DNA from: Prochlorococcus sp. AG-363-N20
GTDB taxonomy: Bacteria; Cyanobacteriota; Cyanobacteriia; PCC-6307; Cyanobiaceae
DNA: 53,162 nt
NCBI GenBank assembly: GCA_003280105.1
Contig: QCFX01000010.1
Span: forward strand, 1 to 53,162
Reading direction: 5' to 3'
Shown: piece by piece, positions 44,909 through 52,786 of the stretch
How positions within the stretch are numbered: position 1 is the stretch's first letter
Layout: every line of letters begins with the position of its first letter
Notes under the pieces: generated by a model
Seen by the model: the letters and a program-made list of their open reading frames with translations, nothing else
What the model was told of the DNA's origin: nothing
Database searches by the model: none
Position numbers and translations under genes: made by a program

Positions 44909-45304
44909 ATGACTCAACCTGCCACACTTCAACGACTTGGCTCCAAGGTGCGAGTCAATATTGGTCAACTCAGGGACCGCTTATCTCCTGAATTAATTCA
45001 ACTGCTATCTGTTAATCCTGAAGGTAGGATTGTTGACTTCAAAATGACCGACGGCACTGGCATCGGTTTGGTTTTAGAGCTTGGTGACGGGACTATTAGT
45101 TGGTTCTTTGATGATGAGATAGAAGTTTGCATGGATGAAGAGAAGGAAATGTCTGCAGGCTTAATTTCTTCTTTTGACTATTCACAGGAAAGACAGATTA
45201 TTTTGGAGAAGCCCCCTGTATTTGTTAGTGAAAATATTATTGATGTCTTTAACCCAATTAAATTCTTTGGGTGGCTTCTTTACTCTTTAAAGGATGTAGT
45301 TTGA
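44909..45304 (+). CDS. PetP/DUF2862-like protein (cytochrome b6f-associated)
   Basis: The N-terminal 75 residues match the small SH3-like PetP/DUF2862 fold: KVRVNIGQLRDRLSPELIQLL, PEGRIVDFKMTDGTGIGLVLEL and GTISWFFDDEI. PetP is a peripheral subunit of cyanobacterial cytochrome b6f that affects linear electron flow. Here the chain continues for about 55 residues, including a hydrophobic end (FNPIKFFGWLLYSLKDVV) absent from the short PetP of Synechocystis. Whether it is the true PetP or a longer paralogue is open, so no symbol is given. Confidence 0.72.
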   Translation: MTQPATLQRLGSKVRVNIGQLRDRLSPELIQLLSVNPEGRIVDFKMTDGTGIGLVLELGDGTISWFFDDEIEVCMDEEKEMSAGLISSFDYSQERQIILEKPPVFVSENIIDVFNPIKFFGWLLYSLKDVV

Positions 45305-45332
45305 TATAAAGATTTTTAATCTATTAACTGCT

Positions 45333-45455
45333 TTAAGACACGATTACTTTTTTAGGAGCATTTTCTCTGTTTGTTATTGACTCCCACAGCAAAATTATTG
45401 TAAAAGGGCAGAAGACTACTCCGAAAATTGGTACTAACCAGTACTGCCAATCCAT
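45333..45455 (-). CDS. 40-residue single-helix membrane protein
   Basis: ATG 45455, preceded by AAAGGA eight bases upstream, opens MDWQYWLVPIFGVVFCPFTI and continues LLWESITNRENAPKKVIVS to a TAA at 45333. One hydrophobic helix is followed by a charged tail. The good ribosome-binding site and natural composition favour it over the longer overlapping frame on the same strand. Function unknown; the size is like a small photosystem or cytochrome subunit. Confidence 0.65.
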   Translation of the reverse strand: MDWQYWLVPIFGVVFCPFTIILLWESITNRENAPKKVIVS

Positions 45456-45570
45456 CTGAATCATCCTTTGACTTAAAGGTAGCCATAGAACTACTTATTG
45501 CAAACCCTTCCTGCGAGTATTTGTATTCGACCCTTGCTAGGGAAGCAGGCTCTTTTTGAGAATGAAGCAA

Positions 45571-45587
45571 TGCTTAAGCTTTAAGCA
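45571..45587 (+). terminator. Possible hairpin terminator
   Basis: TGCTTAA and TTAAGCA arms with a GCT loop, followed by ATTTTTG. The stem is short and AT-rich, so activity is doubtful. It would lie downstream of the PetP-like gene on the plus strand. Confidence 0.35.
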
Positions 45588-45661
45588 ATTTTTGAGTATT
45601 ACTTCTTATCGCATTTTTTGTATTGATGCGCTTTCTTTGGTCTAACTAAAAGTTGGGTTTG

Positions 45662-45847
45662 ATGACTAAGCAAATCACATCAAAGGAGGGCAGTAATTAT
45701 GCCAGTATTTTAGAGGCATATGGACGGGGCGAACTCTGGAATTCAGCATCTTCGTTGAGTGGGATTTCACAATTGAAAGATTCTTCATGCTTCCCAATGA
45801 TTCAGAGAAGCTCTATGCACTTCCCTTTTATATTAAAAGATTGGTAG
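45662..45847 (+). CDS. Doubtful small open reading frame
   Basis: A 61-residue frame from ATG 45662 with no clear ribosome-binding site, no recognisable domain and a Ser-rich composition. The stop codon lies in the loop of a 13-bp hairpin (45827-45860). It may be a decayed or spurious gene. I list it only because it is the longest frame in this gap. Confidence 0.25.
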   Translation: MTKQITSKEGSNYASILEAYGRGELWNSASSLSGISQLKDSSCFPMIQRSSMHFPFILKDW

Positions 45848-45860
45848 CTTTTAATATAAA
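45827..45860. terminator. AT-rich 13-bp hairpin, possible terminator
   Basis: TTTATATTAAAAG (45827-45839) pairs perfectly with 45848-45860 across an eight-base loop. It lies between a doubtful plus-strand frame and a convergent small minus-strand gene. There is no GC top to the stem and no long T run, so it is a weak candidate. Confidence 0.4.
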
Positions 45861-45900
45861 GAGAATGTCTCCTTTAAGTCTTTATATAGGTCTCTATTTC

Positions 45901-46125
45901 TTATCTTTTAGTAGATCCAGATTTTTCTGGAGGATTGGTAAATAAGAATTCCTTCAATTGAGAAATGATACTTTTATCTCTTTTAGTTGCTTTATTAGGT
46001 AATACAGGCTCCCCGTAAACCCATCTTTTGACATATCTTTTTCGCTGATCGCTATCTAGAGGGTCTATTAGAGCACTAAGTAAACCCTTTTCTAAAATTC
46101 GAATATTTTTTTTGGGGACTTTCAT
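45901..46125 (-). CDS. Small basic protein of unknown function
   Basis: A 74-residue, soluble, basic protein: KVPKKNIRILEKGLLSALID, then QRKRYVKRWVYGEPVLP and ISQLKEFLFTNPPEKS. The ATG at 46125 has AAAGGA eight bases upstream, which supports translation. No family is recognised. It sits alone between two hairpins in the accessory block. Confidence 0.65.
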   Translation of the reverse strand: MKVPKKNIRILEKGLLSALIDPLDSDQRKRYVKRWVYGEPVLPNKATKRDKSIISQLKEFLFTNPPEKSGSTKR

Positions 46126-46283
46126 CTTTTTATCCTTTTTCTAGACTCTTTACTTATTTCTAGCATTTAAAGAGTTTGGTGGAAGAAATATTTCAACATA
46201 TGGCAAGCATTTTTCTTTTGGGAAACTTCTAATCTTTGAGGAATGCCATTGGAGTGAATATTAGAGCTGATAATTTTTTAAAA

Positions 46284-46328
46284 AGAAGAAGCACTGACTT
46301 TAAAAAATCTAAAGTCAGTGCTTCTTCT
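46284..46328 (-). terminator. Strong hairpin terminator
   Basis: A perfect 19-bp stem (AGAAGAAGCACTGACTTTA with its complement) and a seven-base loop. On the minus strand the stem is followed by TTTTT, so it fits the end of the 46355-46675 gene 27 bases upstream of it. On the plus strand the following sequence is less U-rich. Confidence 0.85.
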
Positions 46329-46354
46329 GTTTATTTGTACCCGAAATTTTGAAA

Positions 46355-46675
46355 TTACTTTAACCCTAATGGGAAAAATATTAGTTCGGGGCCAGCAAGC
46401 ATAACTGAGGCGCCAACGATGACTGCCAAGATTTGAACACCAAAGAACTGCCTCCATCGGTATGAGAGCAAGGTTGAATCAGAGTTCAGTCCCCACCCTT
46501 CGGAGGGTTCATTTTGTGGAAGGCCGTAATAGATGAATTGAGAAACTTGGAATAGTGCAATCAATCCAAATACTGCTGGTAGTAGAGAAAAACCACCTGA
46601 AGGCTTGATTATCCCTATGTCAGATGGGTGTGGTAATTGAGTAGCGAAATCAATTAGATGGGTTAAGTCAGCCAT
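46355..46675 (-). CDS. Conserved-looking small membrane protein of unknown function
   Basis: From ATG 46675 the 106-residue chain starts MADLTHLIDFATQLPHPSDI. It has two hydrophobic helices (FSLLPAVFGLIALFQVSQFIYYGL and FFGVQILAVIVGASVMLAGP) linked by a loop NEPSEGWGLNSDSTLLSYRW. The style is of thylakoid proteins, but I cannot assign it to a known photosystem or cytochrome subunit. The frame is open upstream to 46729; the later ATG is preferred because the extra residues are not natural before this start. A strong terminator follows. Confidence 0.7.
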   Translation of the reverse strand: MADLTHLIDFATQLPHPSDIGIIKPSGGFSLLPAVFGLIALFQVSQFIYYGLPQNEPSEGWGLNSDSTLLSYRWRQFFGVQILAVIVGASVMLAGPELIFFPLGLK

Positions 46676-46884
46676 GTATTGAAAAGTAAATTTGGTTATT
46701 AATAGCCGAGAGGCTATTCCACTAAACAATTTTTCGTCGAGATCGTTACAAATTTGCTTTTTGATTCATTGGTTGCTTCGGACTTGAAGGGTTAATTGCC
46801 CATCAAACCATAGGAAGAGTGGGCACAGCTTTCCTCCTCAGGAAAAGTCTTCGACCGAGTGCTTGAAATACTCTTTTGGTATAG

Positions 46885-46958
46885 CGCTCCCTGCAGGATT
46901 CGAACCTGCGACAAGCTGCTTAGAAGGCAGCTGCTCTATCCAGCTGAGCTAAGGGAGC
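46885..46958 (-). tRNA. tRNA-Arg (anticodon TCT)
   Basis: Read on the minus strand: acceptor GCTCCCT/AGGGAGC, D arm TAGCTCAGCTGGATAGAGC, anticodon stem GCTGC/GCAGC with loop CTTCTAA (anticodon TCT, reading AGA/AGG), and T arm CGCAGGTTCGAATCCTGCG. The discriminator base is G and CCA is not encoded. It marks the far side of the accessory block that starts at tRNA-Ala. Confidence 0.96.
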
Positions 46959-47017
46959 AGACATTTGGCATGCCAGGGATTGAGGGGCTCGGCTCAACCG
47001 CCTATGGTTGAGATGCT

Positions 47018-47887
47018 TTGAAAGGGCATCTAATTGTGGCAAGGAGGCTTAACGACAGTCAGAAGATAAAGCTTTTGGAGGGTTACCGATCGGGGGAACC
47101 TACCTTGAGTCTTGCTGAAGCGTACGGCTGTAGTCAAAACACAGTAATTAGAACTGTAAAAGCCTTATTGCCTCCTGATGAATATAACGCCTTAAAAGCT
47201 TCTAGATCTAAAGGAGAATCTTCTCTGAATAAAGTTGAAACTACTAATAAAAACATAAAAAACCCTTCTGAGTTGTCTTTTCAAGTGCAGGGTTCCTCTC
47301 ATGAGGACGCATTGCAAGGAGAGAGCAATAATGCGAAAAGATCTTCCTCTAGAAATGAACAAATAGAAGAAGAAGATTGTAGGAACACAGAATTGGGACA
47401 GCCACTTGCTCTAGATGATGCTGATGACTTTAATGAAGAATCACCAGATGAAGCAATAGATAATGGTGCTTTTGAAGGAAGCCTTGGCGATCAAAATTCT
47501 TTAGAGGTTTTTCATGAGGTTGTGCCTCTTCTCTCTGAATTTCAGATTGAGGAGGAGCAAAAAGAAATCAAATGTGCCCCACTGATTCCAGGAGTTTTGC
47601 CAGGAAGTGTATATATGTTGGTTGATAGATTAGTCGAACTGGATGCACGTCCCTTAAAAGATTTTCCTGAGTTAGGAACTCTTTCAGAAGCAGATCTAGA
47701 AAAAAAAGCTCTTTCTTTATTCTCAACCCAACGTTCTGCTAGGCGTCATTGTGGAAGAAGTCAAAGGGTTATAAAAGTTCCTGATAGCAATGTATTTACT
47801 ATCTCAACACCTTTTTTATTAGCTCGAGGAATTACTAGGTTGGTTTTAGAGGGGTCTTTGATATCACTCGATTCAGGTAATCCTTGA
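47018..47887 (+). CDS. Protein of unknown function with an N-terminal helix-turn-helix
   Basis: Residues 8-50 (RRLNDSQKIKLLEGYRSGEP, then LSLAEAYGCSQNTVIRTVKALL) look like a resolvase/Hin-type HTH. The middle is a long acidic, Ser/Asn-rich region (about 70-180) likely disordered, and the C-terminal 100 residues (GVLPGSVYMLVDRLVELDARPLKDFPELGTL and RSARRHCGRSQRVIKVP) form a second compact domain. It may bind DNA, but the function is not known. TTG 47018 is the longest start; GTG 47036, before ARRLNDSQK, is equally possible. Confidence 0.75.
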   Translation: MKGHLIVARRLNDSQKIKLLEGYRSGEPTLSLAEAYGCSQNTVIRTVKALLPPDEYNALKASRSKGESSLNKVETTNKNIKNPSELSFQVQGSSHEDALQGESNNAKRSSSRNEQIEEEDCRNTELGQPLALDDADDFNEESPDEAIDNGAFEGSLGDQNSLEVFHEVVPLLSEFQIEEEQKEIKCAPLIPGVLPGSVYMLVDRLVELDARPLKDFPELGTLSEADLEKKALSLFSTQRSARRHCGRSQRVIKVPDSNVFTISTPFLLARGITRLVLEGSLISLDSGNP

Positions 47888-47891
47888 AGAT

Positions 47892-48119
47892 TTAGGACTT
47901 GTCCTTGGGAAGCAGTAATGCAGTTGTGCTGCCACCTGTAATAACTCCAAGGACAACTGAGATGCCTACAAGAAAACCCACTGGGAGAGGTGCTGTAGTG
48001 GTTACACCAAGTTTTAAAGCGAAGCGATTATTTAGATTTTGCGATCCAAGACAAAGCATGAAAAGCAGTAAGCCACTACTAAGAAAACTTATTGCAAGCA
48101 ATCTCAAACGAAGGGACAC
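47892..48119 (-). CDS. LapA-like small membrane protein
   Basis: Two hydrophobic helices (LLAISFLSSGLLLFMLCLG and LPVGFLVGISVVLGVITGGSTTALLL) with SQNLNNRFALKLGVTTTAPLP between resemble the LapA/DUF1049 arrangement. The 75-residue chain starts at GTG 48119. It converges with the HTH-containing gene, leaving a four-base gap. An opposite-strand frame of similar length lacks such features and is considered a shadow. Confidence 0.65.
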   Translation of the reverse strand: MSLRLRLLAISFLSSGLLLFMLCLGSQNLNNRFALKLGVTTTAPLPVGFLVGISVVLGVITGGSTTALLLPKDKS

Positions 48120-48160
48120 TGGCCTAATTAAAAGGTAAATACATTTTTATCTCACTAAAG

Positions 48161-49054
48161 CTAGCTGTCATGTCTTATGTTTGTTTGGTGAAGTAATGAA
48201 TATAAAAACCGTCTTGAATAAGATGATTTTTTAGCCACATTTCTAGCGGCTTCAGTTGCACTGGAACCATTATTTATTAATTCTTTCATCTCATCAATTA
48301 GTTCTGAATTTGTATATAGAGGACTTTTTTCTTCAGGGGCTCCTCCTAGAACAAGAGTAAACTCTCCAATAGGTTTTTGGGTGGTGAAATATCTCAGCGC
48401 AGCTCCAGTTGTTGCCCCAATATGTTCTTCATGACGCTTTGTGAGTTCACGAGATACTTGTAATGGACGTTGCTCTCCACATACTTCAACAAGTTCTTTA
48501 AGGAGCTTTATCAATCGATGAGGGGCCTCATATATAACAGTCGTTCTAGTCTCTTTTGCTATTTGAATTAATATCTTCTTCCTGCCATTGCCTTTTGAAG
48601 GGAGAAAACCTTCAAAACAAAAACGGTGGCATGGGAGGCCACTGCTTACAAGTGCTGTAGTGGCTGCACATGGGCCTGGAATGCAAATAACATCATGCCC
48701 GCTCTCTCTTGCTGCTTTTACGAGCTTTTCTCCAGGATCGCTTATTCCAGGAAGACCTGCATCGCTTATCAAGGCCAGGCTGTCTCCATTTTGGAGTAAC
48801 TCAAGAAATTGTGAGAGTCTGCTTTGGGTATTGTGCTCATAAAAGCTAAAAAGAGGTGCTTTTGCGCCTACTCTTTTCAAGAGCTTTCCACTATGCCGGG
48901 TATCCTCACAAGCGATCGCAGAGACTGATCTCAGTATTGATTCTGCTCTTGGAGAGAGATCTCCTAAGTGCCCGATAGGTGTGCCCACGACATAAAGCAC
49001 CCCACCTTCAGGCTCAAGACGGTGATTCGAAATTTCCTTGTCTTCGAAATTCAT
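48161..49054 (-). CDS. rsmI: 16S rRNA (cytidine-1402-2'-O)-methyltransferase
   Basis: RsmI methylates the ribose of C1402 in the decoding centre. Tetrapyrrole-methylase-type motifs: LYVVGTPIGHLGDLSPRA, IACEDTRHSGKLL, LISDAGLPGISDPGE, CIPGPCAATTALVSSGLP and VIYEAPHRLIKLL. The frame is open to 49144, but ATG 49054 fits the family length (297 residues). This ATG overlaps the ATG of divergent cysQ. GTG at about 48997 (before LYVVGTP) is a shorter option. Confidence 0.93.
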   Translation of the reverse strand: MNFEDKEISNHRLEPEGGVLYVVGTPIGHLGDLSPRAESILRSVSAIACEDTRHSGKLLKRVGAKAPLFSFYEHNTQSRLSQFLELLQNGDSLALISDAGLPGISDPGEKLVKAARESGHDVICIPGPCAATTALVSSGLPCHRFCFEGFLPSKGNGRKKILIQIAKETRTTVIYEAPHRLIKLLKELVEVCGEQRPLQVSRELTKRHEEHIGATTGAALRYFTTQKPIGEFTLVLGGAPEEKSPLYTNSELIDEMKELINNGSSATEAARNVAKKSSYSRRFLYSLLHQTNIRHDS

Positions 49055-49970
49055 GACGCAGTTAACACCCGAGCTTCCTGAAGGTGTGAAGTTAGATGAG
49101 CTTTTGATGTGTTTAAGGCACCTTAGTTGGGGTGCGGCTGACATCTTGATGGCTTATGCGAGGGGCCTAAAGCCTCCTCATGGATTTTCGCAAGAGCTCA
49201 AAGTTGATGATTCTGGAGATGGTCCGGTTTCAGCAGCTGACCTCGCTGTTAATAGTTGGTTGTTGGATGGACTTAATTCACATTTCCCCTTTTCTTCCTG
49301 GACATTATTAAGTGAAGAGTCCGCCAAAGGCCAACTTAAAGATGGATTGCCTTTGGAAGCAGATTGGCTGTGGATCCTTGATCCACTGGATGGAACAAAA
49401 GATTTTCTTAGTGGGAATGGTGAATATGCAGTTCATTTAGCTCTGGTTCACTGCCATAGGCCTGTATTGGGCGTTGTTCTAATCCCAGAGAATGAGGAGC
49501 TTTGGATTGGTGTTTTGGGAAGAGGTGCTTGGTGTGAGAAAAGAAATCAACATAGAAAATCTCCATTGTTTAGTAGACGATCTAATCTTTCTGAATTGAT
49601 TTTGGCCGTCAGTAGAAATCATAGAGATCAAAGACTTGAGCTTTTACTCAAACAGCTTCCTTTAGGGGATTCAAAGGCCATTGGGAGTGTCGGTTGCAAG
49701 GTCGCAACTATTTTGCGAGGGGAGACTGATATCTATATTTCTTTGTCAGGGGAAACAGCTCCTAAAGACTGGGATATTGCTGCCCCAGAAATTTTGTTGA
49801 AAGCTGCTGGAGGGGAATTTACTCATGCTGATGGAACAGAATTGCGATACAACACAGGAGATATCCGTCAAGCCGGATGCTTGATTGCGTCTCATGGAAT
49901 AAAACACCCTCAAGTATGTGAGATGGTGGCTCAAGAGATACGACTAATAGACCCTGATTTCAGGGTTTAA
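49053..49970 (+). CDS. cysQ: CysQ-like 3'(2'),5'-bisphosphate nucleotidase (inositol monophosphatase family)
   Basis: CysQ-type enzymes remove the 3' phosphate from PAP, a by-product of sulfate assimilation. The metal-site motifs are SEESAKG (Glu pair), WILDPLDGTKDFLSG and KDWDIAAPEILLKAAGG. DGPVSAADLAVNSWL precedes them as in the family. Some relatives act on inositol or fructose phosphates, so substrate is inferred. I choose ATG 49053 (305 residues); TTG 49038 would add five. The start codon overlaps that of rsmI on the other strand. Confidence 0.88.
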   Translation: MTQLTPELPEGVKLDELLMCLRHLSWGAADILMAYARGLKPPHGFSQELKVDDSGDGPVSAADLAVNSWLLDGLNSHFPFSSWTLLSEESAKGQLKDGLPLEADWLWILDPLDGTKDFLSGNGEYAVHLALVHCHRPVLGVVLIPENEELWIGVLGRGAWCEKRNQHRKSPLFSRRSNLSELILAVSRNHRDQRLELLLKQLPLGDSKAIGSVGCKVATILRGETDIYISLSGETAPKDWDIAAPEILLKAAGGEFTHADGTELRYNTGDIRQAGCLIASHGIKHPQVCEMVAQEIRLIDPDFRV

Positions 49971-49985
49971 CCTTTAAAAAGAAAA

Positions 49986-52151
49986 TTAATTCAGTGGTGC
50001 AACTGGTGTTGGTGTTGGATCTGGATGTGCATCTTCACCGTTTTGCGGGACTCCTCTCAATGTGAGGTTGATGCGACCACGATTGTCTATTTCTCTGACT
50101 CGCACAGTTACTACATCTCCGACTTTGACTACATCTTCAACTTTTTCAACTCTTGCTTCTGAAAGTTGCGAGATATGGATCATTCCTTCTTTCCCTGGAA
50201 GGATCTCTACAAAAGCACCTATAGGAATTATTCGCGTAATTCCACCGGTAAAGACTTCTCCCTCATGAACTTTCCTCGTAAGACCCTCGATAATTCTTTG
50301 AGCCTCTTCTGCAGCAGTTCCATCGTGAGAGGCAATTGTGACAATTCCTCCATCTTCTATGTCAATTTTGGTATTTGTTCTTTCGGTAATACCTTTTATT
50401 GTTCTGCCGCCAGGTCCAATCACTGTTCCTATTAGTTCAGGATCTATCCTGAAGCTAAGAAGCCTAGGAGCATGAGGTGAAAGCGTTTCTCTTGGCTGAT
50501 CAATAGCTTCCAGCATTTTCTCAAGAATGTGAATTCTTGCTGGACGAGCCTGGTTAATGGCATCGGCAACAGTTGCAACTTTTAGGCCTGTTATTTTCAT
50601 GTCCATTTGTAGAGCAGTTATCCCCTTTTCTGTTCCAGCAACTTTGAAGTCCATATCACCTAAGAAATCTTCTATCCCTTGAATATCCGTTAGGATTTTT
50701 ACTTCTTTACCTTCTTTTATAAGTCCCATAGCGGCTCCACTCACTGGAGCTTTTAGAGGTACTCCTGCATCCATAAGGGCCAAAGTACTGCCACATACCG
50801 ATCCCATGGATGTTGATCCGTTAGAGCTAAGTACTTCACTTACAACTCTAAGAACATAAGGGAAAGTGTCTTTTGCAGGGAGAACAGGAATTATTGCTCT
50901 TTCTGCTAGAGCACCATGCCCTACTTCCCGGCGACCAGGCGTACGCATTGGGCGTGTTTCGCCGACTGAATAAGGAGGGAAATTGTAATGGTGAATGTAG
51001 GTTTTCTCAGTATTTGGGTTAAGGTCGTCCATTTCTTGGGCATCACTAGGAGTCCCGAGAGTTGCTGTAGAAAGAACCTGGGTTAACCCTCTTTGGAAGA
51101 GTCCAGACCCATGTACGCGTTTTGGTAAAACACCAGCCGCTGATTGAATTTCTCTAACTTCGTCTAGAGCTCTTCCATCAACTCTCTTCCCTTCTTTGAT
51201 TATTTGTTCACGCATTAACTTTTTGGTTAGTGCTTTAAAACTATTGCTAAGCAACTTTGTATTTGATATAGCAGCTTTCTTAACTGCATTGTCTTCTTTT
51301 AGACCTTCTATAGTTTCTGAAACTTTTGCTTTTATTTCTTCAAGCTTGCTATCTCTTTCCTCTTTTGTTTGTTCAAACTGCTTAAGCACCTCTCCAATAC
51401 CTTTACTGCAATTCTTCTCTAGATAAGTAGGTATAACTGTATCTTGTTCTGGTTCTTCAGGCACCATTTGTTTGATTCCTGATTCTTTGAGAACAGATTC
51501 TTGCGCTTTGATTAATTCGCAAACTGCCTCATATCCAAAGTCAATAGCTTCAATAACATCTTGTTCTGTTAGCTGATTGGCCCCAGCTTCAACCATTACT
51601 ACTCCATCAGGAGTACCAGCTACAACTAAGTCAAGATCTCCTCTTTCAATTTCTCGATAGCTTGGGTTTAGAACAAAATCATCCCCTAGAAGTCCAACTC
51701 TCACTGCAGCCATTGGTCCATTAAATGGAATGCCTGCTAACAAAGTTGCCATTGATGCGCCAGTAACAGCTAGTACATCAGCTGGAACTCTTTCGTCTAA
51801 AGAAAGGCAGGTCGCGACGATCTGAATGTCATCTCTCATCCAAGAAGGAAATAAAGGCCTCATTGGACGATCTATAAGTCGTGAAATAAGCGTTGCTCTT
51901 TCTGGAGGGCGACCTTCACGTCTCATAAAGCTCCCCGGAATTCGACCGGCTGCATAGAGCCGTTCTTCGTAGTCACAAATAAGGGGGAGAAAGTCAATAC
52001 CTTCTCGGCCCGCAGCTCGTGTTGCAGTAACAAGGACTGCAGTGTCTCCGCACTCCACAAGAACTGATCCACCGGCCTGGGGCGCATATCGCCCTGTAGT
52101 CAGTCGTATCTCCCGACCATCAAAGGAGATCGACTTTGTCTGACCTTGCAC
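49986..52151 (-). CDS. pnp: Polyribonucleotide nucleotidyltransferase (PNPase)
   Basis: PNPase degrades RNA phosphorolytically from the 3' end, and in cyanobacteria also adds heteropolymeric tails. Two RNase PH domains are visible: the first with [32 protein letters not shown]; the second with [28 protein letters not shown] and [32 protein letters not shown] domain ([14 protein letters not shown]) and an S1 domain ([31 protein letters not shown]) close the protein. The start is GTG 52151, and the length of 721 residues is usual. Confidence 0.97.
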   Translation of the reverse strand: MQGQTKSISFDGREIRLTTGRYAPQAGGSVLVECGDTAVLVTATRAAGREGIDFLPLICDYEERLYAAGRIPGSFMRREGRPPERATLISRLIDRPMRPLFPSWMRDDIQIVATCLSLDERVPADVLAVTGASMATLLAGIPFNGPMAAVRVGLLGDDFVLNPSYREIERGDLDLVVAGTPDGVVMVEAGANQLTEQDVIEAIDFGYEAVCELIKAQESVLKESGIKQMVPEEPEQDTVIPTYLEKNCSKGIGEVLKQFEQTKEERDSKLEEIKAKVSETIEGLKEDNAVKKAAISNTKLLSNSFKALTKKLMREQIIKEGKRVDGRALDEVREIQSAAGVLPKRVHGSGLFQRGLTQVLSTATLGTPSDAQEMDDLNPNTEKTYIHHYNFPPYSVGETRPMRTPGRREVGHGALAERAIIPVLPAKDTFPYVLRVVSEVLSSNGSTSMGSVCGSTLALMDAGVPLKAPVSGAAMGLIKEGKEVKILTDIQGIEDFLGDMDFKVAGTEKGITALQMDMKITGLKVATVADAINQARPARIHILEKMLEAIDQPRETLSPHAPRLLSFRIDPELIGTVIGPGGRTIKGITERTNTKIDIEDGGIVTIASHDGTAAEEAQRIIEGLTRKVHEGEVFTGGITRIIPIGAFVEILPGKEGMIHISQLSEARVEKVEDVVKVGDVVTVRVREIDNRGRINLTLRGVPQNGEDAHPDPTPTPVAPLN

Positions 52152-52326
52152 GTTTGCTTATGTCTTTTTATCTACCCACATTCTTGCATTTAACCGGCAC
52201 CCTTAACCACAAAATCAGATTTGATCCTCATTACAAAAGATTAGAAGCTTTAAAGAATGCTCATCAAAAACCAATCCTGATAAATGCTTAGGGCATATTT
52301 TTTAGGACTTGATAGGTCTTTAACAG

Positions 52327-52629
52327 TTACCAGCTTGACTTCACAACTCCTGGCAACTCTCCTTTGTGGGCCCTGGATCTTAGTTGGTTTCTGCATAGTC
52401 CAAAATCACGATATACCCCCCTTGGTTTCCCTGTTGCCCAGCAACGATTTCTTATTCGACTAGGTGCGCTATTCCTTGGTAGAGATTGGATTTTGCGATG
52501 TATTTCTAGACGCTCCATAGGGTCTTTGGCCGCATGGAAGGCTTTTAGAAGCGACATACGCTTTGCTGCGTATCTTTGAACAAGTTTTTTGCGCTTTACA
52601 TCGCGCGCAATCATTGACTTTTTGGCCAT
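52327..52629 (-). CDS. rpsN: 30S ribosomal protein S14
   Basis: The 100-residue S14 of the zinc-independent long type starts [20 protein letters not shown] and ends with [25 protein letters not shown], then [18 protein letters not shown]. It lacks the CxxC pairs of the short zinc form. It stands alone outside the main ribosomal clusters, upstream of pnp on the same strand and downstream of the protease gene. Confidence 0.97.
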   Translation of the reverse strand: MAKKSMIARDVKRKKLVQRYAAKRMSLLKAFHAAKDPMERLEIHRKIQSLPRNSAPSRIRNRCWATGKPRGVYRDFGLCRNQLRSRAHKGELPGVVKSSW

Positions 52630-52786
52630 GCGGTGGCGTGAATTAGTAAGAATCCAGAATGAATATTAACTCTTCGCCTGATTCCTTACTAACCCTTTAG
52701 ATGAGATTTCTTTTTGAGAAAGACAATCCAAAGCGTTTTTCCTGTGCGGAAAAGGTGTTTTAAGCTCTTTGATTGCCGATAGCTTT

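Noticed and set aside
45352-45570. A 72-residue minus-strand frame across the gap after the PetP-like gene
   Set aside because: It has a low-complexity, unnatural composition. The overlapping 40-residue frame has a proper ribosome-binding site and a clear membrane helix.
47899-48138. A 79-residue plus-strand frame opposite the LapA-like gene
   Set aside because: Basic, proline-rich shadow text; the minus-strand frame has two clean membrane helices.
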